The translations under genes and the position numbers were made by a program. Positions 29,431-38,516 of a DNA stretch of 64,000 nucleotides are shown here, in pieces. Under the pieces are notes generated by a model, which saw only the letters and a program-made list of their open reading frames with translations, was not told the DNA's origin and made no database searches. Each line of letters opens with the position of its first letter. Within the stretch, counting starts at the first letter, position 1. The DNA is from Gardnerella vaginalis (lineage in GTDB: Bacteria; Actinomycetota; Actinomycetes; Actinomycetales; Bifidobacteriaceae): positions 27,191 to 91,190 of the forward strand of contig NZ_KQ961867.1 of assembly GCF_001563665.1 (NCBI RefSeq), in the 5' to 3' direction.

Positions 29431-29844
29431 TCAGTGCCAATGCATCATCATGAAGAATCCTGCAAGTGCAATAACTCCAGCAATAAGCAGGTTCCAAGCG
29501 CCAATACCAGGAATTGGATAAGATGCAGTCAAGTAAAAAATAACTGCCCACAATAATCCAATTATCATTAAGCTGCAGAAAAGAGGCACAAACCAGCCTG
29601 CGTTAGCTTTAGTACCTTTAATGCTCTCTTCAACGCGGCGCGTATTTTCAGCTTGGCGCTGCATCATACGTTGCATCTGTGGAGTCAAAGTAGATTTATC
29701 TGCAGTAGTATTTAATACTGCTTCTACCTTATCCATAGGGACGCCATAAAAATCGTCATGAGATTCCTCATCACTATTATCGCTTGCTACGGCAGCGTCG
29801 TTAGCTGCAGTCGTGTTTAACGTATCTAATTTTTCGTCAGCCAT
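29431..29844 (-). CDS. crgA: Cell division protein CrgA
   Basis: CrgA is a small actinobacterial divisome protein that recruits FtsZ-associated and wall enzymes. The conserved C-terminal two-helix part reads GWFVPLFCSLMIIGLLWAVIFYLTASYPIPGIGAWNLLIAGVIALAGFFMMM (given here only as landmarks GWFVPLF, YPIPGIGAWN). The N-terminal approximately 60 residues are acidic and longer than in streptomycetes. The start ATG is preceded by GGAGAG. Its location beside the pknA/pknB operon matches mycobacteria. Confidence 0.94.
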   Translation of the reverse strand: MADEKLDTLNTTAANDAAVASDNSDEESHDDFYGVPMDKVEAVLNTTADKSTLTPQMQRMMQRQAENTRRVEESIKGTKANAGWFVPLFCSLMIIGLLWAVIFYLTASYPIPGIGAWNLLIAGVIALAGFFMMMHWH

Positions 29845-29919
29845 AACTGTAACTCTCCAATCAATAGGCTACACGCTATAATAATAGTTACACTCGAACG
29901 CAGAAAGAAACAAGTCATT

Positions 29920-30714
29920 ATGTCAAAGCAAACAGGAAAACATATAGCAAAAAAACACTTGCTAAGCAGCGTTGCTATTGCTCTTGCATTAACGGGTTTC
30001 TTATTCGTCACAAATCAACGAGTGAATCGCACAGCCTTTGTAACTTCAGATACTAGTCAAATGGTTGAGCGAAATTCTCAACGAGCGAAAGAACTTAGAG
30101 AAGAAGTTAAAAAATTAGATTCGAAGGTCACTCTTTTAAATAAGACGTTAGATAATAATAATGAAAATAATCCTTCTAATTCAAATATAAGCAGCACTGT
30201 ATTGCCTGAAATACAAGGTCCTGGTATTACTGTTACTCTTAATGATTCGCCTTTATGGAAATCAACAGTGAATGGATCTGGAAGTTCTCCAAATATAAAT
30301 GATTACGTAATACACCAACAAGATATTGAAGCAGTTGTGAATGCTTTATGGCGTGGTGGTGCTGAAGCAATGACAATTCAAGGACAGCGAGTTTTATTTA
30401 ATTCCGCTGTTATTTGCATTGGAAATGTTCTAATGTTGCAGGGTCATCAGTACTCACCACCATATAAAATATCTGCTATTGGTTCTACTGAAGATATGTT
30501 AGAAGCGTTGGATAATTCTCCGGCAATTCTTACATATAAGGACTACGTAAATGCTTTTGGATTAGGGTGGAAAGTAGAAAAAAAGGAGAATTTGCATTTC
30601 TCTGAATCTTCTGCTTTGCTGCAACCGCTTAGGTATGCACGAGTTCCACGCGGAACGAATATGGATACTTTTGGTTCACAGCATCATTCTCATAGCAATA
30701 AAGGGGTGGCATGA
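29920..30714 (+). CDS. DUF881 membrane protein
   Basis: A 264-residue protein with one N-terminal membrane helix (about residues 13-31), then a coiled-coil stretch (QRAKELREEVKKLDSKV) and the DUF881 domain (GPGITVTLND, DIEAVVNALWRGGAEAMTIQGQRV). DUF881 proteins (YlxW/YlxX in firmicutes) lie near division genes. The molecular function is not known. It is divergent from crgA, and its stop overlaps the sortase start by four bases. Confidence 0.88.
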   Translation: MSKQTGKHIAKKHLLSSVAIALALTGFLFVTNQRVNRTAFVTSDTSQMVERNSQRAKELREEVKKLDSKVTLLNKTLDNNNENNPSNSNISSTVLPEIQGPGITVTLNDSPLWKSTVNGSGSSPNINDYVIHQQDIEAVVNALWRGGAEAMTIQGQRVLFNSAVICIGNVLMLQGHQYSPPYKISAIGSTEDMLEALDNSPAILTYKDYVNAFGLGWKVEKKENLHFSESSALLQPLRYARVPRGTNMDTFGSQHHSHSNKGVA

Positions 30715-31823
30715 AGCACTATCGCACTGATGAAGAAAATCCTCAGGCTAAAGTTCAGAAAAGCACAGGATTTTTCTGGCAAGCCATAAACGTATTAGGA
30801 GAACTTCTAATTGCTTTTGCTGTAATTTGCATACTTTATATTGTTTGGCAATTATGGTGGACTGGAGTGCAAGCTGAACACGCTCAAGTTGCTGTGCGTA
30901 CATCAGTTTCTTGGACTAACCCTAATAAAGGGAATAATACGAAAATTGCAATGCGCCAATCTGGTGAGCCTCCTGTAGAAGGAAAAGTCAAAGTAGGCGA
31001 ATTGCTTGCTCGCGCGTATGTTCCTAGATTTGGAAATCAGTGGGAACGAAATATTATTGAAGGATCAACTGTTCAGATTCTTAATAGATTGGGCTTAGGC
31101 CATTATGAGGGCACTCAATTGCCTGGTCAAATTGGCAATTTTGCTGTTGCTGGTCACCGTGAGGGTTACGGACAAGCATTGATTGATGTCGATAAACTTG
31201 TTCCAGGAGATCCAATAATAATACGTACAAAAAATTATTGGTTTGTGTATAGGTATACTACTCATAAAATTGTAACTCCTGATCACACTGAGGTTATTGC
31301 TCCGAATCCTGAAAATCCAGATAAAGAGCCAGTCAAGCGTATGATTACTCTCACAACGTGTGAGCCAAAGTATGCAACACCGATTTACCGTTGGATTAGT
31401 TATGGAGAATTTGATTATTGGGCTAAGGTTTCTGACGGTATACCTAAAGAGCTTTCAACAGTTGATGAAAGTGGCCATGTCCGTTTTATAAACAATGAGC
31501 AGCAATCTCTTATTTCTCATCTCGATTCATTGGTTAATCCAATGATTGTTGTTTCTGTGTTATATGTGATTGTTTTTATAGCAGGCGCTGCTGCTTGGCG
31601 TTGGCCTTTGCGCAAAAAGATTCGTGAAGGAGTTGTTAAAAAGCCTGATGCTAGTATTTTTGGAGGCATAGCTAGGCTTCAGCCTGGAATCTTATTTATT
31701 CGTTTAGTGCTTCAAGTTCTGCTCTATTTGCTTATTATAATGATTTTGATGCAATGGATATTCCCGTGGCTTTCAGCAAATATACCATTCTTGCAGAGAA
31801 TGTCTAATTACACTCCAATTTAA
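30711..31823 (+). CDS. Class E sortase
   Basis: Sortases attach proteins to peptidoglycan or to each other. The catalytic triad is visible: His149 (VAGHREG), Cys217 (TLTTCEP) and Arg227 (YRWISYG). The N-terminal membrane helix spans about residues 27-48. Two more hydrophobic segments follow the catalytic domain (about 265-290 and 325-350), which gives an extended C-terminus. Location and motif match the class E sortases that actinobacteria keep near DUF881 and crgA. The substrate motif cannot be told from here. Confidence 0.92.
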   Translation: MKHYRTDEENPQAKVQKSTGFFWQAINVLGELLIAFAVICILYIVWQLWWTGVQAEHAQVAVRTSVSWTNPNKGNNTKIAMRQSGEPPVEGKVKVGELLARAYVPRFGNQWERNIIEGSTVQILNRLGLGHYEGTQLPGQIGNFAVAGHREGYGQALIDVDKLVPGDPIIIRTKNYWFVYRYTTHKIVTPDHTEVIAPNPENPDKEPVKRMITLTTCEPKYATPIYRWISYGEFDYWAKVSDGIPKELSTVDESGHVRFINNEQQSLISHLDSLVNPMIVVSVLYVIVFIAGAAAWRWPLRKKIREGVVKKPDASIFGGIARLQPGILFIRLVLQVLLYLLIIMILMQWIFPWLSANIPFLQRMSNYTPI

Positions 31824-31840
31824 AAAATTTAATGTATTTA

Positions 31841-31890
31841 ACGCATTGGCTATGATTAAAGTTACATAGTCAATGCGTATTTGTTTAATT
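31841..31890 (+). terminator. Intrinsic terminator after sortase
   Basis: ACGCATTGGCTATG (31841-31854) pairs with CATAGTCAATGCGT (31865-31878) with one mismatch, followed by a T-rich run. Confidence 0.85.
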
Positions 31891-31915
31891 ATTGTTTTTT
31901 TAGAAGAGAGAAAAG

Positions 31916-33577
31916 ATGAATTTCTGTGATAATTGCGGATCTAAGCTAGAAGAAAATAGTAAATTCTGTGATAATTGCGGCGTTGCAATTGAAGATAGTG
32001 TTAATGAAAATTTAGATTCACAAAATAATTCTGATAATGTACAAAATAATTCTGATAATTCAAAAAAGCGTAAACCATTTGGAATATGGAAATTTATTGT
32101 TATAGGAATTGTTGTAGTAGCACTTATAGTTTGCGCAGTTGCGTATGTAGTTTTCCAAAAATCTGTGATTCCTGCCCTAAAAGCTGATAGCGCGAAAGAA
32201 ATGGCGGATAAGTTATCGTCATATGGTCTTCCTGTAAAGGTAGTTAAAAAAGTTTCTCCTCTTAAAAAAGGCGATCTTGTTGAAGTAAAAGGAGTAAAAG
32301 AGGGCGAAAAAGTAGATCGTTCGCGCAAAGTTACAGTAGTTGAATCTCTTGGACCTGGTGTGCCTGAAGGCGTTAATAAAATGTCTTTAAATAAAGCTTT
32401 AAAAGTCTTAAAGAGTATGAAAGTTCCTGTAAAAGTTCATAAAGCTATTGCTACAAAACCAGGTAAAATCGTTGGATCTTATCCAATGCCGGGAAACCCA
32501 ATTATCGAGCATTCAGAACGTGTTATAAACGTGTTGGTTGGCTCAGAGGGTAGGGGAGTTCCAGCAGATTTATATGGAATGGATTCTAATAAAGCAAAAG
32601 ATATATTGAGTAAATATGGATTTAAGAATATATCTTTAGTTCCAAAATTATCTTCTCGTAAAAATATTGGTAAGATTATAGGCTCAAATCCTTCTCTTGG
32701 CTCACAAACTAATAGTGACACTGTTACGCTTTATTTTGGCGCAGGTGTTGATAAGAAAATGTTTATACGTGAGGACAAAGATTTTGACGGCAGCACAGTA
32801 TATTTGGCTGAGAATCCTGATCCTTTTGATGGTTTGTGGTGTACCAATTCAGGTGATTGTCTTGATTTTGTTTCAAAAATTAAGTATCCGGGAACTAATT
32901 TTAAAATGGTTGAATTGCATGGTTCTCATGAACGAGATTATTTGAATTTACGTAAAGCAGATAATGTTGCTAGTTTTGAAGGTCTTGGCCTAAATAATGA
33001 ATTGAATATGTGTGTTACAAATCAGACGTTTATGGGCTGTGATTTGAATCCTGCTCTTGGAGAAAAGAGTTGGATGAAGAATCATCTCATATTCGGAGAT
33101 ACTGGAGCTGTAGAGCTTTATCGAGGCGGATTTGAAGAATTCTGTGGTAATTCTATGTTTGATTCAATTACTGGCTATTCTTGCGTTGGTGGAAAGATTG
33201 ACAAAAATTACGAGAACGAGGAAGAAAATAAAAAGAATCCAGAATATAACCATAAAATGAGTTTTAGAATGGCTGATTTTTATGTGATTTTTCCTGTTGG
33301 AGCGGATTTGAAGAAATTGGAAGCTGACGGTTATTTCCAAGGTGTTGGCAAACATGAGCCGGATATGAATAGACCGTTTATTCTACGAAGAGATCCTAAG
33401 TTATATAAGAAAACTCAAATAAATATTCCTCCGAAGGATGTATATAGTATGCCTAATCCATTTATTCCAACTAGAGAAAGTAAGCCTGTGAAGTTTGCTC
33501 CAGCTCCAGATGACGACAATGCTTACTATTTGGTTGAAAAGCCTTTTGATATGAGCAAATTGCCTATAGAAAATTAG
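31916..33577 (+). CDS. Zinc-ribbon, single-TM protein with PASTA-like repeats
   Basis: The N-terminus is a double CxxC zinc ribbon (CDNCGSKLEENSKFCDNCG). A low-complexity linker and one membrane helix (about residues 58-80) follow. Three PASTA-like modules occupy about 85-275: each has a valine-rich strand ending in a VTV/VLVG/TLYFGAG-type motif and an xxLKKGDLVEV or GKIVGSYPMPG-type turn. A further approximately 275 residues with several cysteines (WCTNSGDCLDF, FEEFCGNS, GYSCVGGK) form an unrecognised outer domain. There is no kinase domain. A wall-sensing role beside PknB is inference. Confidence 0.75.
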   Translation: MNFCDNCGSKLEENSKFCDNCGVAIEDSVNENLDSQNNSDNVQNNSDNSKKRKPFGIWKFIVIGIVVVALIVCAVAYVVFQKSVIPALKADSAKEMADKLSSYGLPVKVVKKVSPLKKGDLVEVKGVKEGEKVDRSRKVTVVESLGPGVPEGVNKMSLNKALKVLKSMKVPVKVHKAIATKPGKIVGSYPMPGNPIIEHSERVINVLVGSEGRGVPADLYGMDSNKAKDILSKYGFKNISLVPKLSSRKNIGKIIGSNPSLGSQTNSDTVTLYFGAGVDKKMFIREDKDFDGSTVYLAENPDPFDGLWCTNSGDCLDFVSKIKYPGTNFKMVELHGSHERDYLNLRKADNVASFEGLGLNNELNMCVTNQTFMGCDLNPALGEKSWMKNHLIFGDTGAVELYRGGFEEFCGNSMFDSITGYSCVGGKIDKNYENEEENKKNPEYNHKMSFRMADFYVIFPVGADLKKLEADGYFQGVGKHEPDMNRPFILRRDPKLYKKTQINIPPKDVYSMPNPFIPTRESKPVKFAPAPDDDNAYYLVEKPFDMSKLPIEN

Positions 33578-33594
33578 TAGTTTAAAATTCACTG

Positions 33595-33663
33595 AAAAGC
33601 GCGCTGCGTTTGTCATATGCTCATCTTTATGTGAGTTAAGTGGTTCTCGTGGCGCGCTTTTTA
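33595..33663 (+). terminator. Hairpin terminator after the PASTA-like gene
   Basis: AAAAGCGCGC (33595-33604) pairs perfectly with GCGCGCTTTT (33652-33661), followed by T/A-rich DNA. The loop is long but has internal pairing. Confidence 0.8.
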
Positions 33664-33866
33664 TATTTTAGGTTTATTGTGCTTTTGGGAAATGGCTCAA
33701 ATGCCTCTAAATAACTCGAAATAACCCGCTTTGGGCTGTAACGCTGCTTTTATTTTTGTTGTTTCTTGGCTATTTTTGGATATTTTTATTATTTTGGGGG
33801 ATATTTTTAACTGTAGCTGAGCGTATTCTAGAGCGCTATAAAAAGTAATCCACCAATTCGTTAAAA

Positions 33867-34019
33867 TGTGGATAACTTTTTATCCACATGCGCACAGCGC
33901 TAAAAAGTGCTAGTTATCAACGTTTGTGCATAACTTTGTGGATAACTTTTGGGCATTTTGTGGATTTATACCCAACTTATGCCCAAGTTATCCACATTTT
34001 TGTGCACATCTGTGGAAAA
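33867..34019. promoter_or_regulatory. Second DnaA-box cluster, remote from dnaA
   Basis: Within about 150 bases of non-coding DNA, exact DnaA boxes occur at 33867-33875 and 33937-33945 (minus strand, TGTGGATAA) and at 33880-33888 and 33988-33996 (plus strand, TTATCCACA). One-mismatch variants lie at 33925-33933 (TGTGCATAA) and 34011-34019 (TGTGGAAAA). Weaker ones lie at 33914, 33959 and 33977. Density equals that of oriC. No gene uses this region. Confidence 0.85.
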
Positions 34020-34049
34020 CTACATGCGTGTAATTTGTTTGATATCGAA

Positions 34050-34757
34050 TTAAAAAACAAATAAGCACAACATAGATATTGCCAACAGAATAATTAGCAA
34101 TGCTGAAGAATAAATAGTGAATCGTTTATTAAAAGAACAATTTTTCAAAATAGGATTATGTGTTACTAAAAGCATTGATAAAACAATTCCAACAACAAGT
34201 CCTCCAAGATGTGCTTGCCATGCAATGCGAGGAATAATAATAGGTAAAGCTAAAGTAATAGCAATCCAAATAAGCGTTCCTTTAATATTCTGACCTAACT
34301 TCCATTGTGCAACTAGAAGTGCTCCTATAAGCCCCATAATCGCCCCTGAAGCGCCGTAAGCTGCCATATTCCAGTCGTTGGTAATGGAACAATATAAAAT
34401 CGTTGCTGCGCTGCCGCCTAATCCGCATAAAGCGTATAAGAAAAAGAACTTTAATCTACCAAAAAATCTCTCAAGCTCCAAGCCTAGAGAATATAAGCAA
34501 AGCATATTGAAAAATATGTGTTCTATAGAAATGGAATGAACGAACATAGAAGTGAACCAAGTCCAGCTCGTTTTGAAAGCGAGTGAAGGCACGAAAGCAG
34601 TGTTTTCTATAAATAATTGATAAGAATCTTTCGAAAAAACGTATAAAATAATTTCAATTGCCCACACTAAGACACATGCGTAAATAAGCATGTATGTTGT
34701 ACTTTTGCTATCAGCTTTTAATTTTTTTAATAAATTTTTAACAGAGAAATTGCCCAT
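34050..34757 (-). CDS. Rhomboid-family intramembrane serine protease
   Basis: Rhomboids cleave transmembrane substrates within the membrane. The catalytic serine is in YGASGAIMGLIG and the catalytic histidine in AWQAHLGGLVVG. The helix-2 segment HSISIEHIFFNMLCLYSLG supplies the HxxxN motif. Six or seven membrane helices are visible. I chose the ATG at 34757. A TTG at 34787 would add ten residues, and neither start has a clear ribosome site. The second DnaA-box cluster lies directly downstream of its stop. Confidence 0.92.
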   Translation of the reverse strand: MGNFSVKNLLKKLKADSKSTTYMLIYACVLVWAIEIILYVFSKDSYQLFIENTAFVPSLAFKTSWTWFTSMFVHSISIEHIFFNMLCLYSLGLELERFFGRLKFFFLYALCGLGGSAATILYCSITNDWNMAAYGASGAIMGLIGALLVAQWKLGQNIKGTLIWIAITLALPIIIPRIAWQAHLGGLVVGIVLSMLLVTHNPILKNCSFNKRFTIYSSALLIILLAISMLCLFVF

Positions 34758-34915
34758 AAAATAAACATTAACTAGTTGACTGCACAAATGTAAAAAAATA
34801 TTGAAAAATTTATACTAGTGTCACGGAAAGTTACTATTATTAGACATAAGCGAAAAATCGTGGTAGAAATCGTTGACTTGGACGAGCAGGTCAGCATAAA
34901 CCGGAAGGAGTCATC

Positions 34916-35134
34916 ATGGAGAACAAATCCTCTGGCGGTTGGAAGTTCTTTGCACTGCTCTTCGGAGCACTGCTCGCAGGTGTTGCCGCATATTATGTTT
35001 ATAAGCGTCATAATCCTGATTATGATCCTTGGGAAGAGCCATGGGAGAATAGCTCTTCGCCAATTGATTTAGGTACTTCACCTAAGAAAGTAGCTTCAGA
35101 AACAACAAGTGAAGAAGCTGCTACTGAAGAGTAA
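34916..35134 (+). CDS. Small single-pass membrane protein, acidic tail
   Basis: A 72-residue protein with a hydrophobic segment at about residues 9-27 (WKFFALLFGALLAGVAAYYVY), then a conserved-looking NPDYDPWEEPWE motif and a Thr/Ser/Glu-rich tail. The start is well supported by AAGGAGTCATC before the ATG, and a hairpin terminator follows the stop. I do not recognise the family. The YtxH-like layout (helix then charged tail) is only a resemblance. Confidence 0.82.
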   Translation: MENKSSGGWKFFALLFGALLAGVAAYYVYKRHNPDYDPWEEPWENSSSPIDLGTSPKKVASETTSEEAATEE

Positions 35135-35158
35135 ATTCAATATCGTATGAAATATAAG

Positions 35159-35200
35159 ATAACGGTAGATGTCAGTGGATGTCTACCGTTATTTGTTTGT
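35159..35200 (+). terminator. Intrinsic terminator after the small membrane protein
   Basis: ATAACGGTAGA (35159-35169) pairs with TCTACCGTTAT (35182-35192), followed by TTGTTTG. Confidence 0.88.
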
Positions 35201-35280
35201 GCATAATAAAAACTTAAATATTTCGACACTTAAAACTTATAAACTTATAAACTTATATAAAACATATAACGTTTCAAAAT

Positions 35281-35320
35281 TCACAAAAGGGCAGCAGAAT
35301 ATTAAATTCCACTGCCCTTA
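35281..35320 (-). terminator. Intrinsic terminator after glgP (minus strand)
   Basis: AAGGGCAG (35287-35294) and CTGCCCTT (35312-35319) form the stem. Read on the minus strand it is followed by TTTTGTGA. It lies about 60 bases past the glgP stop. Confidence 0.75.
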
Positions 35321-35377
35321 AGTTATCTAGTAGTTTTCTAGTAGCTCAATAAATCTGAGTTACAGCGCTATATGCAC

Positions 35378-37861
35378 TTACTCAGCTGTTGGAAGAGCTC
35401 CAGTATGCCAGATGCGATCGAGGTAATCTTCGATAGAGCGGTCAGAAGAGAAGTAACCAGAGTTGGCTACGTTCAACACAGCCATACGAGCCCACTTCAT
35501 TGGATCGCGGTAAGTTTCCTCAATCTGAGCCTGAATATCCATGTAAGAGCTGAAGTCAGCCATTGCCATGAAGTAATCGTGTGTAAGCCAATCATTGACG
35601 AGTGGCTCATACACGCTCTTGTCGCCATTGGAGAAGGTGCCGTCAGCAACCATGTCAACAGCAGTCTTCAAGCGAGGATCAGACTCGTAGTACTTGCGGG
35701 ATCCGCCGTGATCGTAGCCTTCAGCGTAGAGCTTATCAACTTCTTCAACGGTCATGCCGAAGAGGAAGAAGTTCTCAGCGCCAACGCGCTCGCGAATCTC
35801 AACGTTTGCACCATCGAGAGTACCAACAGTCAAAGCGCCATTCAAAGCGAACTTCATGTTACCGGTGCCGCTTGCTTCCTTACCAGCTTGAGAAATCTGC
35901 TCATCCAAATCGGTGGCAGGAATCAAGTTCATAGCCAACTCGATGTTGTAGTTTGGTGGGAAGAATACAGCAAGCTTGCCCTTGCATGCTGGATCATTGT
36001 TCACAACGCGAGCAACATTATTGATGAGCTGAATTGTGAGCTTTGCCATAGCATAGCCTGGAGCAGACTTAGCGCCGAAGAACACGGTGCGTGGAAGCAT
36101 CTTATCGACATCGATTGTGCCGTTCTTAATTCCAGCATACATGGAGATAACCTGAAGGATCTTCATGGACTGACGCTTGTATTCGTGCAAACGCTTGATG
36201 ATGGTGTTGAACATTGTGTCTGGGTTGATTTCGAAGCCATACTTTTGCTTTGCAAAATCAACGAAGGCAAGCTTGTTCTGCTTCTTTACCTCAGCAAACT
36301 TCTTAACGAATGCCTTGTCGTCAGCCAATGGCTTCAAACCTTCAAGAAGTTCCAAATCGCCTTGCCATGCGTCAGTACCCAAGCCCTCAGTAATAAGAGC
36401 AGACATACGTGGGTTGCTCAAGCGCACGAAACGACGAGGGGTTACGCCGTTAGTGACGTTCTTGAACTTATCTGGATAAACGCTAGAGAAGTCCTTCAAA
36501 GTGACGTCCTTCAAAAGCTCAGAGTGAAGTTCAGCAACGCCGTTGACGTAAGAGCCACCATAGGTTGCTAAGTAAGCCATGCGAACTACAGCACCTTCGC
36601 CATTTTCGTCAGCGTCTGTAGCGATACGCATGCGCTCAACCTGATCTTCAGCAACACCCTTACCGCGAAGCTCGTTGCGGAATTGCTCGCTAATGCCCTG
36701 AATAATCTCAAGGTGGCGTGGCAAAAGTTCGCCAATAAGCTTGGCTGGCCATACTTCCAAAGCTTCTGGAAGCAAAGTGTGGCAAGTGTAGTTGAAGGTC
36801 TTTGTGGTAATACCCCAAGCGGTGTTCCAATCGTAGTCGTACTCGTCCATAAGAACGCGCATAAGCTCTGGAATACCAATAACTGGGTGAGTATCGTTAA
36901 GCTGGAAGTTAATCTTGCTTGGGAAGGTTGTGAGATCCGGCTTATCTTGACCTGGATAGAATACGCGGATTGCATCGTGAATAGAAGCAGCTACGAAGAA
37001 GTATTGCTGCTCAAGACGCAAAGCTTTACCTTCTGGAGTTGAATCTTCTGGATAAAGAATCTTAGAAATATTTTCTGCTGCAACTTGTGGCTTAACAGCG
37101 TCTAAATAATCAGACTTGTTAAATGTGAGCAAATCAAATTCATCGTAAGACTTAGCAGTCCACAAGCGAAGAGTGTTCACGCGACCAGAATTGTATCCTG
37201 GAACCATGTAATCAACTGGAACTGCGCGAACAGACCAAGCTGGCTTCCACACGCGCTTGCCGTTTTCTTCTACAACTTCACCACCGAAGTTGACTCGCTG
37301 GTCACGACCATAATCAATGTGACCCCATGGCTCTTCATTGTTCAGCCAATAATCAGGTGTTTCTACCTGCTTGCCTTCTTCATCAAAGCGCTGCTTGAAG
37401 ATGCCGTAACGATATTGGATGCCGTAGCCGAATGCTGGAACGCCAATAGAGGCGAGTGAATCGATGAAGCAGGCTGCGAGACGACCCAAACCGCCGTTAC
37501 CTAAGCCTGGCTCATACTCAGCATCGATAACAGCCTTTGGATCGAATCCAAGCTTTGTAACAGCTTTGTTGAACTGATCTGTAAGGCCAGCGTTAAGTAA
37601 AGCGTTTTCAAGTTGCTTACCCATCAAGAACTCAGCGCTTAAATAGCCTACAGCCTTGGTGTTGCCATTAACCATGTCATGCTGTGTCTGCATCCAAGAG
37701 TCCATCAAATGGCGACGAACTGCTACCGATGCGGCAACATACACATCTGCCGTAGTTGCCTGCTCTGGCGTAACACCCTGAGTGTACTTGAGATGCTCTT
37801 GAATTTCTTTGGCAAATGCCGTCGCAGTAGTCTTGGCTTTCGGCGCGACGTGTTTAGTCAT
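35378..37861 (-). CDS. glgP: Glycogen/starch/maltodextrin phosphorylase
   Basis: GlgP releases glucose-1-phosphate from alpha-1,4-glucans using pyridoxal phosphate. The 827-residue length is typical. Conserved segments include EYEPGLGNGGLGRLAACF, the phosphate/PLP region EASGTGNMKFALNGALTVG with the cofactor lysine family position, and LKRLHEYKRQ-type IIKRLHEYKRQSMKIL. The ATG is preceded by AAGGAGTC. Base composition is visibly richer in G and C and in preferred codons than its neighbours, suggesting high expression. It is divergent from the sterol-carrier gene. Glycogen use fits a vaginal or gut habitat. Confidence 0.97.
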   Translation of the reverse strand: MTKHVAPKAKTTATAFAKEIQEHLKYTQGVTPEQATTADVYVAASVAVRRHLMDSWMQTQHDMVNGNTKAVGYLSAEFLMGKQLENALLNAGLTDQFNKAVTKLGFDPKAVIDAEYEPGLGNGGLGRLAACFIDSLASIGVPAFGYGIQYRYGIFKQRFDEEGKQVETPDYWLNNEEPWGHIDYGRDQRVNFGGEVVEENGKRVWKPAWSVRAVPVDYMVPGYNSGRVNTLRLWTAKSYDEFDLLTFNKSDYLDAVKPQVAAENISKILYPEDSTPEGKALRLEQQYFFVAASIHDAIRVFYPGQDKPDLTTFPSKINFQLNDTHPVIGIPELMRVLMDEYDYDWNTAWGITTKTFNYTCHTLLPEALEVWPAKLIGELLPRHLEIIQGISEQFRNELRGKGVAEDQVERMRIATDADENGEGAVVRMAYLATYGGSYVNGVAELHSELLKDVTLKDFSSVYPDKFKNVTNGVTPRRFVRLSNPRMSALITEGLGTDAWQGDLELLEGLKPLADDKAFVKKFAEVKKQNKLAFVDFAKQKYGFEINPDTMFNTIIKRLHEYKRQSMKILQVISMYAGIKNGTIDVDKMLPRTVFFGAKSAPGYAMAKLTIQLINNVARVVNNDPACKGKLAVFFPPNYNIELAMNLIPATDLDEQISQAGKEASGTGNMKFALNGALTVGTLDGANVEIRERVGAENFFLFGMTVEEVDKLYAEGYDHGGSRKYYESDPRLKTAVDMVADGTFSNGDKSVYEPLVNDWLTHDYFMAMADFSSYMDIQAQIEETYRDPMKWARMAVLNVANSGYFSSDRSIEDYLDRIWHTGALPTAE

Positions 37862-38079
37862 ATTTGACTCCTTGTGCCGTTTGTTTATTTACTAAAGTGT
37901 GTGCTCGGTTTTGATAGCCGCCGCATCTGAGTGTGCTCTCTTTGAATGAGTACAAAATCAAAGGAATACGGTAATGCACACGTTTTCATTGTCAGATGAT
38001 AGCACAACCCCAAACCCTTACTAAGAATAATTCACAATAAAACTAGCTAAAACTTAATTTTCAGTGAGATAATTCAAAT

Positions 38080-38508
38080 ATGACTGTTATACGTGAAAAA
38101 GATATAAGTCGTGGCAAAAAATCCTTTAAATTATGGGAAGATAAAGCAAAGTCTTATATGCAAACTTCTTCAAATTTGCAATCTATTAACAGCAATGCGA
38201 TTGGAATTTCTAAAAACGATGAAGCGATGGCAGTTAGGTACTCTTTATATGTTCTTGAAAATAACGTGCCGGGAGGATCTGTAGAAGTTAGAGTAGCTCC
38301 GTGGGGAGCTGTGAAAATTCTGAAAGGTCCTATCTCAGATCCGCATAATTTAACTCCTCCAGATGTTATTGAACTTAATCCGGATGTGTGGTTGCGTTTA
38401 GCTTGTGGCATAACTTTTTGGGAAGATGAAAAAGAGTTTGGGAATATAAGTGCAGTTGGAGAGCGAGATAATCTAAGCGACTTTTTACCTTTAGATACTG
38501 GCATATAG
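38080..38508 (+). CDS. Sterol carrier family protein
   Basis: A 142-residue protein matching the small actinobacterial sterol-carrier-like family: MAVRYSLYVLENNVPGGSVEVRVAPWGAVKIL, then PPDVIELNPDVWLRLACG and ISAVGERDNLSDFLPL. The fold is thought to bind hydrophobic ligands, but the family has no established function. The ribosome site is weak (GTGAGA). No partner gene is adjacent. Confidence 0.82.
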   Translation: MTVIREKDISRGKKSFKLWEDKAKSYMQTSSNLQSINSNAIGISKNDEAMAVRYSLYVLENNVPGGSVEVRVAPWGAVKILKGPISDPHNLTPPDVIELNPDVWLRLACGITFWEDEKEFGNISAVGERDNLSDFLPLDTGI

Positions 38509-38516
38509 GTTTTGGA

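Noticed and set aside
35372..36571. 399-codon open frame antisense to glgP
   Set aside because: glgP is unmistakable over the same bases; the antisense frame is open because of the strong codon bias of glgP and encodes no known fold.
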